DNA of 37,926 nt from Acidimicrobiia bacterium (GCA_030431785.1 JAUIIM010000002.1:1-37926), one strand, 5' to 3'. Positions 26,862-36,522 are shown, counted from the first letter of the stretch. The notes: generated by a model from the sequence alone, not told the origin. Made by a program: numbers and translations.

Positions 26862-27936
26862 GTTTGCGACAGAGATCGACGAGACGAGACGAGTATCCCC
26901 ACTCGTTGTCATACCACCCGAACACCTTCACCATCGAACCCGATGCCATAGTGGAGCCGCCGTCGATGATGACCGAATGCGGGTCGCCAACGATGTCGCT
27001 CGAGACGATCGGGTCCTCGGTGTAGCGGACGATGCCCTTGAGTGGCCCCTCCGCCGCGGCGCGAAGCGCACCATTGACATCGTCCACGGTCACATCAGTA
27101 CCGAGGTTGGCAACGAGATCGGTGATCGAGCCATCGACCACAGGAACGCGCATCGCACCACCGAGGAGCTTCCCGTTGAGGTTCGGCAGGACCTTGCCGA
27201 CCGCCGACGCAGCACCCGTGGAGGTTGGGATGATGTTCTGCGCCGCAGCCCGAGCACGACGCGGATCCGAGTGCATGACATCGGAGAGGCTCTGGTCGTT
27301 CGTGTATGCATGGATCGTCGTGAACATCCCTTGCTCGATGCCGAACGAATCGTCGAGGACCTTGGCCATCGGTGCAAGACAGTTCGTGGTGCATGAAGCG
27401 TTCGAGATGATCTTGTGTGTCGCCGGATCCAACACGTCGTCGTTCACGCCGAGGACGATGGACACATCGGGATCTCCCATCGGAGCAGACACGACGACAT
27501 GGGAAGCTCCCGCCTCAAGGTGCATCGATGCCTTCTCATGCGTGCGGAAGACCCCGGTGGATTCGATCACGACGTCGACGCCGAGTTCGCCCCACGGCAA
27601 TGCGGCAGGGTCACGTTCGGCGAACACCTTGAATCGGTCACCATCGACGACGATGTCTCCATCGACGACCTCGACCTTGCCCGGATACCGGCCGTGGATC
27701 GAGTCGTAGCGGAGGAGATGGGCGTTCATCTCGACGTCGCCGAGATCGTTGATCGCCACGATGTCGATCGGTGCAAGGGACGACGTGACCTTGCGCCACG
27801 CGTCTCCGATCGATTCATTGTCGGAAACATCGACCGACGCCAGGGCGCGGCGAAGATCCGCCGTCACCGAACCTGTCTTTGCAGCTCGGAAGAAGTTCCT
27901 CCCGATCCGACCGAAACCGTTGATGGCTACCTTCAT
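26854..27936 (-). CDS. gap: glyceraldehyde-3-phosphate dehydrogenase with N-terminal insertion
   Basis: 360 residues against about 330-335 for the family. Oxidises glyceraldehyde 3-phosphate to 1,3-bisphosphoglycerate with [18 protein letters not shown] opens the Rossmann fold. Then comes an insertion of roughly 30 residues (about 20-56, containing [20 protein letters not shown]) before the second strand IVAINDLGD, which normally follows within about 8 residues. The catalytic Cys182 is in [12 protein letters not shown], the His is in [10 protein letters not shown], and [11 protein letters not shown] and WYDNEWGYS are intact. The Asp in AINDLGD suggests NAD use. ATG start with CAGGAG 6 nt upstream, 16 bp after yvcK. 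Confidence 0.97.
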   Translation of the reverse strand: MKVAINGFGRIGRNFFRAAKTGSVTADLRRALASVDVSDNESIGDAWRKVTSSLAPIDIVAINDLGDVEMNAHLLRYDSIHGRYPGKVEVVDGDIVVDGDRFKVFAERDPAALPWGELGVDVVIESTGVFRTHEKASMHLEAGASHVVVSAPMGDPDVSIVLGVNDDVLDPATHKIISNASCTTNCLAPMAKVLDDSFGIEQGMFTTIHAYTNDQSLSDVMHSDPRRARAAAQNIIPTSTGAASAVGKVLPNLNGKLLGGAMRVPVVDGSITDLVANLGTDVTVDDVNGALRAAAEGPLKGIVRYTEDPIVSSDIVGDPHSVIIDGGSTMASGSMVKVFGWYDNEWGYSSRLVDLCRKLA

Positions 27937-27952
27937 ACGTCACTCCTGCGTG

Positions 27953-28927
27953 TCATCGCGTGATTGATTCCAGGACATGCCCCAGCTTGCCCGAGTCGTG
28001 GCTCGGCCAGTCCTCTTCGTCGTCCACGACATCCGCCGTCGTGAGGTCTGCGCCGTACGTCGCGGTGATCTCCGGATCGAACGTGACCTGTGTGAGGGGC
28101 TCGGCGATGTCGATTGGTTGTGCATGGGCGACGATAGCACTGGGCGGTCGCACTCCTGTCAGGCGTAGCAACGCGTCCAGGTGGTCGTTGCCGTCCATCC
28201 CGAGCGTCTCGCCGTCCTGTGTGATGAGGTTCGCCACGTAGACGAGCTGCGCCTTTGATCGGTTGATCGCCTCGGTGATCCCGGGAACCCGCATGGCCGC
28301 GACGGTGGAAGTGATGAGGCTCCCCGGCCCGAGGAGTATCTGATCGGCTCGCTCGATCGCTGCGATTGCGCTCGGGGCCGCTGCGGCACTCGCCGGTTCG
28401 ACCTCGACGGTGTCGAGCCGACCTCGGTACCGCTGGATCATGCTCTGCCCTTCTAGACGCTCGTCGTCGACATGTGCGACGAGCCGGAGCCGCTGGTTGC
28501 AGGCGGGGATCACCGAACCTGAGGCTTGTAGGAGCTCCTCGGCACGCTCCAATGCTGGCTCGATACCTCCCTCGACCTCGGTAAGCGCCGCAAGGATCAG
28601 GTTGCCCAGCGAGTGCCCTGCGACGTCCGCTTCCTCGAAGCGGAATTCGAAGAGCTGTGTCCACACCGAACTGTCCGGTGTCAGGGCCATCAGGCACTTG
28701 CGCAGATCGCCCGGCGGTGGAATGTCGATGTGCTCGATCAGCCGGCCGCTCGACCCACCGTCGTCGGCGACGGAGACCACCGCATCGACGCGTCCGGCGT
28801 ATCCGAGCGCGGCCCGCAACACTTTTGACAAGCCATGTCCGCCACCGATCGCAACGATACGTGGCCGGTCAGGGTCCAGTTCCAGTTCCTGAAGGAGTTC
28901 CTGTGTGGATGGCCCGCCGAGCGTCAT
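27953..28927 (-). CDS. yvcK: YvcK/CofD-family gluconeogenesis factor
   Basis: 324 residues from ATG 28927, which overlaps the rapZ stop as ATGA; the open frame runs further upstream but only inside rapZ. The glycine-rich binding site is VAIGGGHGLSKVLRAAL, followed by VSVADDGGSSGRLIEHIDIP and PPGDLRKCLMAL; the HSLGNLILAAL and LLGPGSLITS segments are typical. YvcK proteins bind UDP-sugars and link carbon source to cell-wall synthesis and cell shape; enzymatic activity is not established. It lies between rapZ and gap, where the sporulation/division regulator gene whiA usually intervenes; only 16 bp separate yvcK and gap here. Confidence 0.95.
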   Translation of the reverse strand: MTLGGPSTQELLQELELDPDRPRIVAIGGGHGLSKVLRAALGYAGRVDAVVSVADDGGSSGRLIEHIDIPPPGDLRKCLMALTPDSSVWTQLFEFRFEEADVAGHSLGNLILAALTEVEGGIEPALERAEELLQASGSVIPACNQRLRLVAHVDDERLEGQSMIQRYRGRLDTVEVEPASAAAAPSAIAAIERADQILLGPGSLITSTVAAMRVPGITEAINRSKAQLVYVANLITQDGETLGMDGNDHLDALLRLTGVRPPSAIVAHAQPIDIAEPLTQVTFDPEITATYGADLTTADVVDDEEDWPSHDSGKLGHVLESITR

Positions 28928-29802
28928 GAATCTGGCTTGTCCCGGTGGTTCACGACCGTCGAGATCCCTTCCTCGCGGAGGTGGTCGCCGATGGCCTCTG
29001 CCAACGCGACGCTTCGATGTTGACCGCCTGTACAACCGATCCCGATCGTCAGGTACGACTTGCCCTCTGCGATGTACAAGGGAATGAGGAAGTCGAGCAT
29101 GTCGGTGACGCGAGCGAGGAAGTCACCGGCCTCGGGATGGGAGAACACGAAATCCCGGACCTCGCCGTCGAGTCCGGTCTTCGACCTGAGATCCGGCACC
29201 CAGTAGGGATTGGGGAGAAAGCGAACGTCGAACATCAGATCGACGACGCGCAGGGGTCCACGCTTGAAACCGAAGCTGGTGACGTCGACCCGCATTCCCG
29301 TGTCGGTCTCAGCATCTGCAAAGGCACCTCGGAGTCTTCCGCGAAGGTCGTGGACGTTCAGGTCCGTCGTGTCCACGACGACATGCGCCATCGCCCTGAT
29401 GTCCTCGAACTGATCGCGTTCCTTCCGGATCGATTCGACAAGGCTGGAGGCTTCGACGGGATGCGGACGACGGGTCTCCTCGAAACGTCGGGCGAGGGTC
29501 CGTACGTCGGCATCGAGGAACAGCACGGTCGTCGGGAGACCCGCACGCTGCATCTCAAGCAATGCGTTCTCCAAGGCTTCGGGCGTCATCGACGACCTGG
29601 TGTCCACGACGACGGCGATACGTCGTTCACCCCCCTCGCTTGCACCGAGGCGTGCGACGAGTTCGGGCATCATGTCGACCGGCAGGTTGTCCACCACGAA
29701 ATAGCCGATGTCTTCGAGAACGTTCGCTGCGTTTGAGCGACCGGCTCCTGAGAGGCCGGTGATCACGACGATGTTCGGTCCCTGTGTCGGTGCAGCCACC
29801 AT
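28924..29802 (-). CDS. rapZ: RapZ/YvcJ-family nucleotide-binding protein
   Basis: 292 residues. P-loop protein; in E. coli it is an RNase adaptor that controls GlmS mRNA and amino-sugar supply, but the role in Gram-positives is less clear. Walker A is GLSGAGRS (16-23), with Arg in place of the usual Lys, as I recall for other actinobacterial members. DIGYFVVDNLP follows. The C-terminal domain has TSFGFKRGPLRVVDLMFDVR, LPNPYW and IGCTGGQHRSVALAE, all conserved. The ATG shares one base with the uvrC stop (TGATG), and the end overlaps yvcK (ATGA), so uvrC, rapZ and yvcK are coupled. Confidence 0.95.
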   Translation of the reverse strand: MVAAPTQGPNIVVITGLSGAGRSNAANVLEDIGYFVVDNLPVDMMPELVARLGASEGGERRIAVVVDTRSSMTPEALENALLEMQRAGLPTTVLFLDADVRTLARRFEETRRPHPVEASSLVESIRKERDQFEDIRAMAHVVVDTTDLNVHDLRGRLRGAFADAETDTGMRVDVTSFGFKRGPLRVVDLMFDVRFLPNPYWVPDLRSKTGLDGEVRDFVFSHPEAGDFLARVTDMLDFLIPLYIAEGKSYLTIGIGCTGGQHRSVALAEAIGDHLREEGISTVVNHRDKPDS

Positions 29803-31631
29803 CAGCTCCCTGTGTGCAGTGCTTCGTACAAGTCTGTCGCAACCCTATCCGGTACCACGTCGGCAAGTTCGTCGCGTGAAGCATCACGCATCTTCTTCAC
29901 AGAACCGAACGTCCTGATCAGGGCCTTCTTCCTCCCCGGCCCGATACCGGGGACGTCATCGAGGAGCGAGTCCACCATCGACTTCCCGCGGAGCTGGCGG
30001 TGATACGTGATCGCAAATCGGTGCGCTTCGTCGCGGACCCGTTGGAGCAGATACAGCGATTCTTCCCCACGATCGATGATGATCGGTTCACTCTCCCCCG
30101 GCACGAACACCTCCTCCAGCTTCTTTGCGAGTCCGACGACCGGAATGTCGAGCCCGAGCTCTTCGAGGACCTGGACCGCACGACCGAGCTGCCCCTTTCC
30201 CCCGTCGATCACGACCAGCGAAGGCGGGTAGGAGAACCTCCCCTGTTCCTCGACCGGCTTGTTCTTCTCTGCGAGATAGGCCGTGAAGCGGCGTCGGATG
30301 ACCTCCTCCATCGCTGCAAAGTCGTCCTGTCCATCGATCGTCCTGATCTTGAACCGCCGGTACTGGTTCTTCTTCGGGAGAGCGTCTTCGAAGACCACCA
30401 TCGATGCAACCGTGTGGCGTCCCTGGATCGTCGAGATGTCGTAGCACTCGATCCGCAGCGGCGACGACGGGAGCTCCAAGACCTCTTGGAGACTTCGAAG
30501 GGCTCGTGCGCGTGCGTTGTGATCGCCGTGACGTTTCAGCCGATGCCGATTGAATTCCTCCGTGGCGTTCGCCGTCGCCGTCTCCATGATCTTGCGTTTC
30601 TGACCTCGTTGCGGAACGCGCAGCGACACAGAGGATCCCCGTCGGTAGGCGAGCCAGTCCTCCCACAACTGTTGATCATCTGGGGCAGCAGCGACCAACA
30701 CCTCTCGGGGCGGGGTCTCTTCTCCATACAGCTGGCCCAACATCCGTCCGACGAACTCGGCGGTCGTGAGGTCTTCGACGCGATCCACCACGGTCGTCTT
30801 GCGACCCGTCACACGCCCGTACCGGACGTTGAGGACGACGAGCACGAACTCGAGATCGTCCTCGTCGAGGGCGACGACGTCGAACGACTCCCGCTTGTCC
30901 GTGACGAGCTCCTGTCGTTCAAGCGCCTTTCGCATGGCGCTCACCTGGTCGCGCAACCGGGCCGCCTGTTCGAAACGCTGCTCGTCCGCAGCTGCCTTCA
31001 TCGCCGATTCCACATCGGCGATGAGCGCATCAGAATCACCGGACAGGAAGCCCCCGAGTCCGTCCAAGTACGTCTCGTACTCGTCCTTCGACACCTCCCC
31101 GACGCAGGGGCCGGAGCACTTCTCGATGTGGAACAACAGACACGGTCTCCCTGACGCCTCGTGTCGACGGAACTTTGCGTTCGTACACGTCCGCACCGGG
31201 AACATTCGCAGGAGTCCGTCGAGGGTTTGTCTGATCGCATACGCTCGGGCGTACGGCCCGTAGTACTCGACTCCTTTCCGCCGCTTTCCACGCATCACGC
31301 GCGCTCTCGGCCACTCTTCGTTGCGAGTGATGGCGAGGTACGGAAACGATTTGTCGTCCTTGAGCCGGACGTTGAAGATCGGCTGGTGCTCCTGCACCAA
31401 GGAATACTCGAGCATCAGGGCTGCGACTTCGGAGTCCGTGACGATCCAATCGAGTTCGGCAGCGGAATCGACCATGAGCTGCGTGCGCGGTTGGAGATCG
31501 TTCCCGAAATAGTTCGCCGTCCGCTTGCGGAGCGACTTTGCCTTCCCGATGTACAGCGGGCGCCCGTCAGCATCCCGGAACAGATAGACCCCTGGACCGT
31601 CCGGCACCGATGAAGAAGGAGGCTTGTCCAT
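29802..31631 (-). CDS. uvrC: UvrABC excinuclease subunit C
   Basis: 609 residues. Makes both incisions in nucleotide excision repair. The N-terminal GIY-YIG nuclease is GVYLFRDADGRPLYIGKAKS. A four-Cys block (RTCTNAKF, GRPC, EKCSGPC) matches the iron-sulfur site described in UvrC. The UVR domain is QRFEQAARLRDQVSAMRKAL. The RNase H-like C-terminal nuclease has ECYDISTIQGR and PSLVVIDGGKGQL, and the end is helix-hairpin-helix (LDDVPGIGPGRKKALI). TACCAT (31643-31638) is 6 nt before the ATG, so the transcript is probably leaderless. It is the first gene of the long uvrC-to-gpmA run. Confidence 0.97.
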   Translation of the reverse strand: MDKPPSSSVPDGPGVYLFRDADGRPLYIGKAKSLRKRTANYFGNDLQPRTQLMVDSAAELDWIVTDSEVAALMLEYSLVQEHQPIFNVRLKDDKSFPYLAITRNEEWPRARVMRGKRRKGVEYYGPYARAYAIRQTLDGLLRMFPVRTCTNAKFRRHEASGRPCLLFHIEKCSGPCVGEVSKDEYETYLDGLGGFLSGDSDALIADVESAMKAAADEQRFEQAARLRDQVSAMRKALERQELVTDKRESFDVVALDEDDLEFVLVVLNVRYGRVTGRKTTVVDRVEDLTTAEFVGRMLGQLYGEETPPREVLVAAAPDDQQLWEDWLAYRRGSSVSLRVPQRGQKRKIMETATANATEEFNRHRLKRHGDHNARARALRSLQEVLELPSSPLRIECYDISTIQGRHTVASMVVFEDALPKKNQYRRFKIRTIDGQDDFAAMEEVIRRRFTAYLAEKNKPVEEQGRFSYPPSLVVIDGGKGQLGRAVQVLEELGLDIPVVGLAKKLEEVFVPGESEPIIIDRGEESLYLLQRVRDEAHRFAITYHRQLRGKSMVDSLLDDVPGIGPGRKKALIRTFGSVKKMRDASRDELADVVPDRVATDLYEALHTGS

Positions 31632-31637
31632 GGGACG

Positions 31638-31643
31638 ATGGTA
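31638..31643 (-). promoter_or_regulatory. -10 element of uvrC
   Basis: TACCAT exactly 6 nt before the uvrC ATG. It is the likely main promoter for uvrC-rapZ-yvcK-gap-pgk-tpiA; a leaderless start is predicted. Confidence 0.5.
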
Positions 31644-31691
31644 GGAGCCGGGGTGGCGTGGAAACGCATACGGACTCAGCCCTCGTCCGTG

Positions 31692-31740
31692 CCTGGCTCC
31701 TCGCTCCTGGCTCCTCGCTCCTGGCTGTAGGCCGTGGGCC
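31692..31740. repeat. 7-bp repeat CCTGGCT/CCTCGCT, 7 phased units
   Basis: CCTGGCT (31692, 31706, 31720) alternates with CCTCGCT (31699, 31713), then GTAGGCC (31727) and GTGGGCC (31734). It fills the gap between uvrC and the stop of the next gene. It shares words with 4461-4494 and 21492-21519. Confidence 0.95.
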
Positions 31741-31742
31741 GG

Positions 31743-32465
31743 CTACGGCTTCTTCCATCGGACTCCGAGCAGGCGCGGGATGTCCTCTTGGCCGAAGTAG
31801 CCGGGCATCGCTTCGACCACCTCGGTGCCGAGGCCCCGTTCCTCGAATCGCATCAGTTGCAGACCGGCATCGGCCGCAGCGCCGAGCAGGGTTCCGAGGG
31901 GGCGGTGATAGAACCGCACCGCAGCGTCCCCGGCTGGCTCCACTGTGTGACCGACTTCGTGGTACTGCCCCCAGCGCCAGAGGACTTCACCATCGTTGTC
32001 GCTGATCGGTGCCGCTCCGGGGGCCGTGTAGATCGGGTGATTGAGGACCACGACGAAGACACCACCGGACCGGATGATGCGGGCGACCTCAGCGAACAGT
32101 CGATCGACTTCCTCGACGAGGTCCACGAGGTAGATCGAAACGACCGCATCGAACGCAACGTCGCTGAACGCCCGCAGGTCGGGTGCGCGAACGCGGACGA
32201 CGGGACCGTTGGCCCGCGCATGTGCCAGCAGGTCGATCGATTCGTCTGCCCCGACGGTTCCCGGTCCGGTCATCGGCATTGCCTGACCGTCGCCGCAGCC
32301 GAGATCGAGGATGGTTCCCGAAAGGTCATCGGTGAGCGACCGATAGAGGGGAAACAAGACCTTGTCGTACACGAGATCTCCCTCGACGTCGGAACGCCAC
32401 CACTGTGCAATGGCGTCCCAGCTCTCTATCGGCTCCTGACCCAACGGTGCTTCGTTCTCGACCAT
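31743..32465 (-). CDS. class I SAM-dependent methyltransferase
   Basis: About 240 residues from ATG 32465 (an upstream in-frame ATG at 32486 would add 7). Motif I is ILDLGCGDGQAM, then VGADESIDLL, the FDAVVSIYLVDLVEEVDRLF motif IV region and a GGVFVVVLNHPIY motif VI strand: a Methyltransf_11/25-type fold. The C-terminal part (DNDGEVLWRWGQYHEVGHTV) resembles small-molecule methyltransferases such as the UbiE-like and biotin-pathway types. The substrate is not known. It is divergent from the membrane protein at 32490 across only 24 bp. Confidence 0.82.
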   Translation of the reverse strand: MVENEAPLGQEPIESWDAIAQWWRSDVEGDLVYDKVLFPLYRSLTDDLSGTILDLGCGDGQAMPMTGPGTVGADESIDLLAHARANGPVVRVRAPDLRAFSDVAFDAVVSIYLVDLVEEVDRLFAEVARIIRSGGVFVVVLNHPIYTAPGAAPISDNDGEVLWRWGQYHEVGHTVEPAGDAAVRFYHRPLGTLLGAAADAGLQLMRFEERGLGTEVVEAMPGYFGQEDIPRLLGVRWKKP

Positions 32466-32469
32466 GATG

Positions 32470-32479
32470 GATATAGCGT
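32470..32479. promoter_or_regulatory. overlapping divergent -10 elements
   Basis: One AT patch in a 24-bp gap serves both directions: TATATC on the minus strand (32475-32470), 4 nt before ATG 32465; and TATAGC/TAGCGT on the plus strand (32472-32479), 10-12 nt before ATG 32490. Each -35 would have to lie inside the opposite gene. Confidence 0.4.
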
Positions 32480-32489
32480 GCCACACCGG

Positions 32490-33644
32490 ATGATCGAATC
32501 GTTGGAATCACTCACCGGCTCGGATCGCCGACGGCAGTTGGCGATGACCGCCGCCGTCGCCTGCATCGTGTCATTCCTGTTCGCATTCGCAATGGCCGAG
32601 TTCGACATCCACGACGTGTTTCGTACCGGGCTCGTATCCGACGTAAACGCCTATGAACGAATCTCAACGGCGGTGTGGGACGGAGGACTCCCCTACGTGG
32701 ATGTACCGATCGAGCATCTCCCGGTTTCCACACTTGCCATTCTGATGATCGGCGGGTTCTCGGAACTCACCGGATTCCCGATGTGGCTGCTGTGGCCAAT
32801 GGTCATGTCTGGCTGCTTTGTGGCGACCACGCTCGTCCTCGACCGGTTCGTGACCGCCGAGGGCTACGGGTTCCGGTTCATCGTCGTAGCTGCGCCGCTT
32901 CTCCCGCTGGCCCTGTACCGGATCGAACCGTGGGTCGTGGTGATCGCCGTCCTCAGCATCGCGGCATGGGCGAGCGCTCGTGTCACGTCGGCCACACTCC
33001 TCACCATCGCTGGAGCGCTCGCCAAGGGATGGCCCATCGTCACCGCCGGAATCGGGTGGCGCACGGGAAAGCGCACCGCAGCCCTCGTGTCCGTGACGGT
33101 TTCCGGTCTTGCATTGCTTTCGATGACCGCGGTCGACGGATTCCGGAGCGGGCGCACCTTCGAGGGAATCCACTCGGAGACGATGGTCGGGTCAATCGCT
33201 CTCGTCGTCCGTCATCTCACGGACAGCCCGCTTGAACTCGTCCGGACAGCCGGGGCGATCTATGTGGACGTCCCGTCGGCCTGGGTCATCGTCAACGCGC
33301 TCCCGGGGTTGGCGGTCATCGGACTCGGGGTCTGGGCCATGCTGCGCTCGAACGGGGCGCGGCTCCTTGAAGCAACAGGCCTCGTCACCGCAGGGATCGT
33401 CTTGGCAAGTCCGCTCGCCTCGACCCAGTTCATCTGGTGGCTAGCGCCTTTCGCCGCCTTCGCCGTGGTCCAGGTACGCCGGTCGTACATGCTGGCGGCG
33501 ACCATCGGGCTGTTGACCGTGTCGGTCTACGAGATCGACAGCGCGTGGTGGTCGGTCGCCGTGCTTGCCTGCAACGTGGTGTTGTACACCTCCGTTGCAT
33601 TGTGGCTTCGGTCGGTACTGCCAACTCCCCGACCGGCCCCCTGA
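32490..33644 (+). CDS. multi-pass membrane protein, GT-C/GT87-like
   Basis: 384 residues from ATG 32490 (GTG 32478 is an alternative). The open frame continues far upstream but there it is only the antisense of the methyltransferase. About ten hydrophobic segments are visible, for example LAMTAAVACIVSFLFAFAMA and MWLLWPMVMSGCFVATTLVL. The first extracellular loop reads VNAYERISTAVWDGGLPYVD then VPIEHLPVS. This resembles the Asp-bearing loop and the EYPP-like motif of GT-C/GT87 polyprenol-sugar glycosyltransferases, but with EHLP rather than EYPP. Transfer of a sugar to a cell-envelope glycan is a reasonable inference, not shown. Its stop is 1 bp from the uvrA stop on the other strand. Confidence 0.7.
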   Translation: MIESLESLTGSDRRRQLAMTAAVACIVSFLFAFAMAEFDIHDVFRTGLVSDVNAYERISTAVWDGGLPYVDVPIEHLPVSTLAILMIGGFSELTGFPMWLLWPMVMSGCFVATTLVLDRFVTAEGYGFRFIVVAAPLLPLALYRIEPWVVVIAVLSIAAWASARVTSATLLTIAGALAKGWPIVTAGIGWRTGKRTAALVSVTVSGLALLSMTAVDGFRSGRTFEGIHSETMVGSIALVVRHLTDSPLELVRTAGAIYVDVPSAWVIVNALPGLAVIGLGVWAMLRSNGARLLEATGLVTAGIVLASPLASTQFIWWLAPFAAFAVVQVRRSYMLAATIGLLTVSVYEIDSAWWSVAVLACNVVLYTSVALWLRSVLPTPRPAP

Positions 33645-33645
33645 G

Positions 33646-36471
33646 TCAGTTCGGCAGCACGTCCCTGAGAAACTTGCCCGTGTAGCTCTCGGGCACCTCG
33701 GTGACCTGCTCCGGGGTGCCGGTCGCAACCAACGATCCACCACCTTCACCGCCCTCGGGTCCGAGGTCGATCACCCAGTCCACGGACTTGATCACGTCGA
33801 GGTTGTGCTCGATCACGACGACCGTGTTGCCGGTGTCGACGAGACGCTGGAGGACGCCAAGCAGCTTTCGGATGTCTTCGAAATGGAGTCCGGTGGTCGG
33901 CTCGTCGAGGATATAGAAGGTCCTCCCCGTGGACCGTTTCCCGAGTTCCGAGGCGAGTTTCACGCGCTGTGCTTCACCACCGGACAGCGTCGGCGCAGGC
34001 TGCCCGAGTCGGACATAGCCGAGACCGACGTCGAAGAGTGTGCCGAGGACCCGAGCGATACGAGGCTGATGCTCGAAGAACGTCAATGCCTCTTCGATCG
34101 ACATGTCGAGCACATCGGCGATCGAATGCCCCTTGAACTTCACCTCGAGCGTGTCCCGGTTGTAGCGCAAACCGTTGCAGGTGTCACATGGGACGTAGAC
34201 GTCCGGGAGGAAGTGCATCTCGATCTTGAGGGTCCCGTCGCCCTTGCACTCCTCGCAACGCCCACCGGAGACGTTGAACGAGAACCTGCCCGGCTTGTAG
34301 CCGCGCATCTTTGCGTCCGGTGTGGCGGCGAACAGCTGACGAATGAGGTCGAACACCTTCGTGTAGGTCGCAGGGTTGGAGCGAGGAGTTCGACCGATCG
34401 GCGACTGATCGATGTTGATCACCTTGTCGATGTGCTCGAGCCCTTCGGTCTTGCGGTGGCGTCCCGGTCGCACGCGTGATCCGTGGAGCGATTCGTGGAG
34501 CGACTTGCTCAGGATCTGCTGGACGAGTGAGGACTTGCCGCTCCCGGACACACCGGTCACGGCCGTCAGCGTGCCTAGAGGAAACTCGACGTCGATGTCC
34601 TTGAGGTTGTTCTCGGCCGCTCCCAGGATGCGGATGTACTCGTCGCGGCCAGGTCGTCGAGCGGAAGGGACCTCGATACGACGTTCGCCCGACAGGTACT
34701 TGCCGGTGATCGATGCTTCTGCCGCCTCGATCGCAGAAACCGGACCTTCGGCCACGATCGTCCCGCCGTGTTCGCCGGCGCCGGGGCCGATGTCCACCAC
34801 ATGGTCTGCGACCCGGATGGTGTCCTCGTCGTGCTCGACGACGATCAGGGTGTTCCCGAGGTCTCTGAGCCTGAGCAGGGTCTCGATGAGTCGTTGATTG
34901 TCGCGTTGATGCAGCCCGATCGACGGCTCGTCGAGGATGTACAGCACCCCGACCAACCCCGATCCGATCTGCGTCGCAAGCCGGATGCGCTGCGCCTCGC
35001 CGCCTGCGAGCGTCGCCGCCGATCGAGCGAGCGTGAGGTAGTCGAGTCCCACGGCGACGAGGAAGCCGAGACGCTCTGCGATCTCCTTGACGATCGGCTC
35101 GGCGATGGTGCGGTCGCGATCGGACAATTCGATCTGCCGGAGGAACTCCAGCGAGGATGCGAGGCTCATCGCTGAGACCTCGGCGATGGAGCGGCCCTCG
35201 ATCGTCACGGCACGCGATATGGCGTTGAGGCGTGAGCCTTTGCATGTCGCACACGGGATCTCCCGCATGTATTGCTGATAGGACGCGCGAGCACCGTCCG
35301 ACTCGGCATTTGCGTAGCGACGCTCGACCCATGCCAGTGCGCCTTCGTACTCGGCGTCGTAGGAGCGCTGCCGACCGAACCGGTTCTCGTATCGCACGGT
35401 GTACGCCGTTCCGTCACCACCATGGAGAAGCAACGTGCGGTCCTCTTCGGAGAGACTCGACCATGGCGCGTCCATGTCGATTCCGTTGGCTTTCGCTACC
35501 GACCCGATCAACCGTTGGTAGTACGTCATCCGATGACGTCCCCGCCACGGAGCGATGGCCCCTTCGCTCAGGGACAGATCCTTCTGTGGGACCACGAGCT
35601 CTTCGTCCACCTGGAATCGGGTTCCGATCCCGGAGCACGCTTCACACGCCCCGTAGGGGCTGTTGAACGAGAAATTGCGGGGCTGGAGTTCCTCGAACGA
35701 CAAGCCGCATTCGGGACACGCAAACGCCTGACTGAAGGAATGAATCGGGCCGTCCTCGATATCGACCACGGCGGTACCTTCCGCCAACGACAACGCCGTT
35801 TCGATCGAGTCGGTGAGGCGCCGCTCGATCCCATCCTTGCGGACGAGACGGTCGATGACGACCTCGATCGTGTGCTGCTCATACCTCGCCAAGTCGAGAT
35901 CGTCCGTCAGATCCCGAACCTCGCCATCGATCCGTGCACGCGAGAAGCCGTCTTTGACCAGGTCGTTGACGAGCTGTTCGTATTCGCCCTTTCTGCCCCG
36001 GACGACCGGTGCGAGGACCTGGAACCGAGTGCCTTCCTCGAGTTCGAGGATGCGTTCGACGATCTGCTGAGGCGATTGGCGCGACACCGGGCTCCCATCG
36101 TTCGGACAGTGCGGGACGCCGATCCGGGCGAAGAGCAGACGCAGATAGTCGTGGACCTCGGTGACCGTGCCCACGGTCGAGCGCGGGTTCCTACTCGCGG
36201 TCTTCTGGTCGATGGAGATCGCCGGGGACAGACCCTCGATGAAGTCGACGTCTGGCTTGTCCATCTGGCCAAGGAATTGACGAGCGTACGCCGAGAGACT
36301 CTCCACATAGCGTCGTTGCCCCTCCGCATAGATCGTGTCGAACGCAAGGGACGACTTCCCCGACCCCGAAAGACCCGTGAAGACGATGAGTTGGTCGCGC
36401 GGTAGCGTCAGATCGATGTTGGCGAGGTTGTGCTCGCGTGCCCCTTTGACGACGATCGTGTCGCTCGACAT
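33646..36471 (-). CDS. uvrA: UvrABC excinuclease subunit A
   Basis: 941 residues. Damage-recognition ATPase of nucleotide excision repair. It has two ABC modules. Walker A sites are [14 protein letters not shown] and [12 protein letters not shown]. The zinc modules are CPECGLSF...CEACSGIG and CEECKGDG...[10 protein letters not shown]. Signatures are [12 protein letters not shown] and [12 protein letters not shown], and Walker B sites [16 protein letters not shown] and [16 protein letters not shown]. The first signature has Ala where LSGGEAQR is usual. ATG start with GAGGCGGA about 7 nt upstream. A TACACT -10 candidate is at 36522-36517, which would give a 5' UTR of about 40 nt. No uvrB is in the window; uvrC is 5 kb away on the same strand. 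Confidence 0.98.
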   Translation of the reverse strand: MSSDTIVVKGAREHNLANIDLTLPRDQLIVFTGLSGSGKSSLAFDTIYAEGQRRYVESLSAYARQFLGQMDKPDVDFIEGLSPAISIDQKTASRNPRSTVGTVTEVHDYLRLLFARIGVPHCPNDGSPVSRQSPQQIVERILELEEGTRFQVLAPVVRGRKGEYEQLVNDLVKDGFSRARIDGEVRDLTDDLDLARYEQHTIEVVIDRLVRKDGIERRLTDSIETALSLAEGTAVVDIEDGPIHSFSQAFACPECGLSFEELQPRNFSFNSPYGACEACSGIGTRFQVDEELVVPQKDLSLSEGAIAPWRGRHRMTYYQRLIGSVAKANGIDMDAPWSSLSEEDRTLLLHGGDGTAYTVRYENRFGRQRSYDAEYEGALAWVERRYANAESDGARASYQQYMREIPCATCKGSRLNAISRAVTIEGRSIAEVSAMSLASSLEFLRQIELSDRDRTIAEPIVKEIAERLGFLVAVGLDYLTLARSAATLAGGEAQRIRLATQIGSGLVGVLYILDEPSIGLHQRDNQRLIETLLRLRDLGNTLIVVEHDEDTIRVADHVVDIGPGAGEHGGTIVAEGPVSAIEAAEASITGKYLSGERRIEVPSARRPGRDEYIRILGAAENNLKDIDVEFPLGTLTAVTGVSGSGKSSLVQQILSKSLHESLHGSRVRPGRHRKTEGLEHIDKVINIDQSPIGRTPRSNPATYTKVFDLIRQLFAATPDAKMRGYKPGRFSFNVSGGRCEECKGDGTLKIEMHFLPDVYVPCDTCNGLRYNRDTLEVKFKGHSIADVLDMSIEEALTFFEHQPRIARVLGTLFDVGLGYVRLGQPAPTLSGGEAQRVKLASELGKRSTGRTFYILDEPTTGLHFEDIRKLLGVLQRLVDTGNTVVVIEHNLDVIKSVDWVIDLGPEGGEGGGSLVATGTPEQVTEVPESYTGKFLRDVLPN

Positions 36472-36516
36472 CTGTAGTTCCGCCTCTGCCTGTCCGTCCG
36501 ACCCACTCGATGCGCG

Positions 36517-36522
36517 AGTGTA
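36517..36522 (-). promoter_or_regulatory. -10 element of uvrA
   Basis: TACACT on the minus strand, about 45 nt before the uvrA ATG. The -35 is poorly defined. I see no clear LexA box in the region. Confidence 0.4.

Noticed and set aside
31734..32489. 252-codon upstream extension of the GT-C-like membrane protein
   Set aside because: This part is the exact antisense of the methyltransferase gene and lacks membrane segments. The true start is near 32490.
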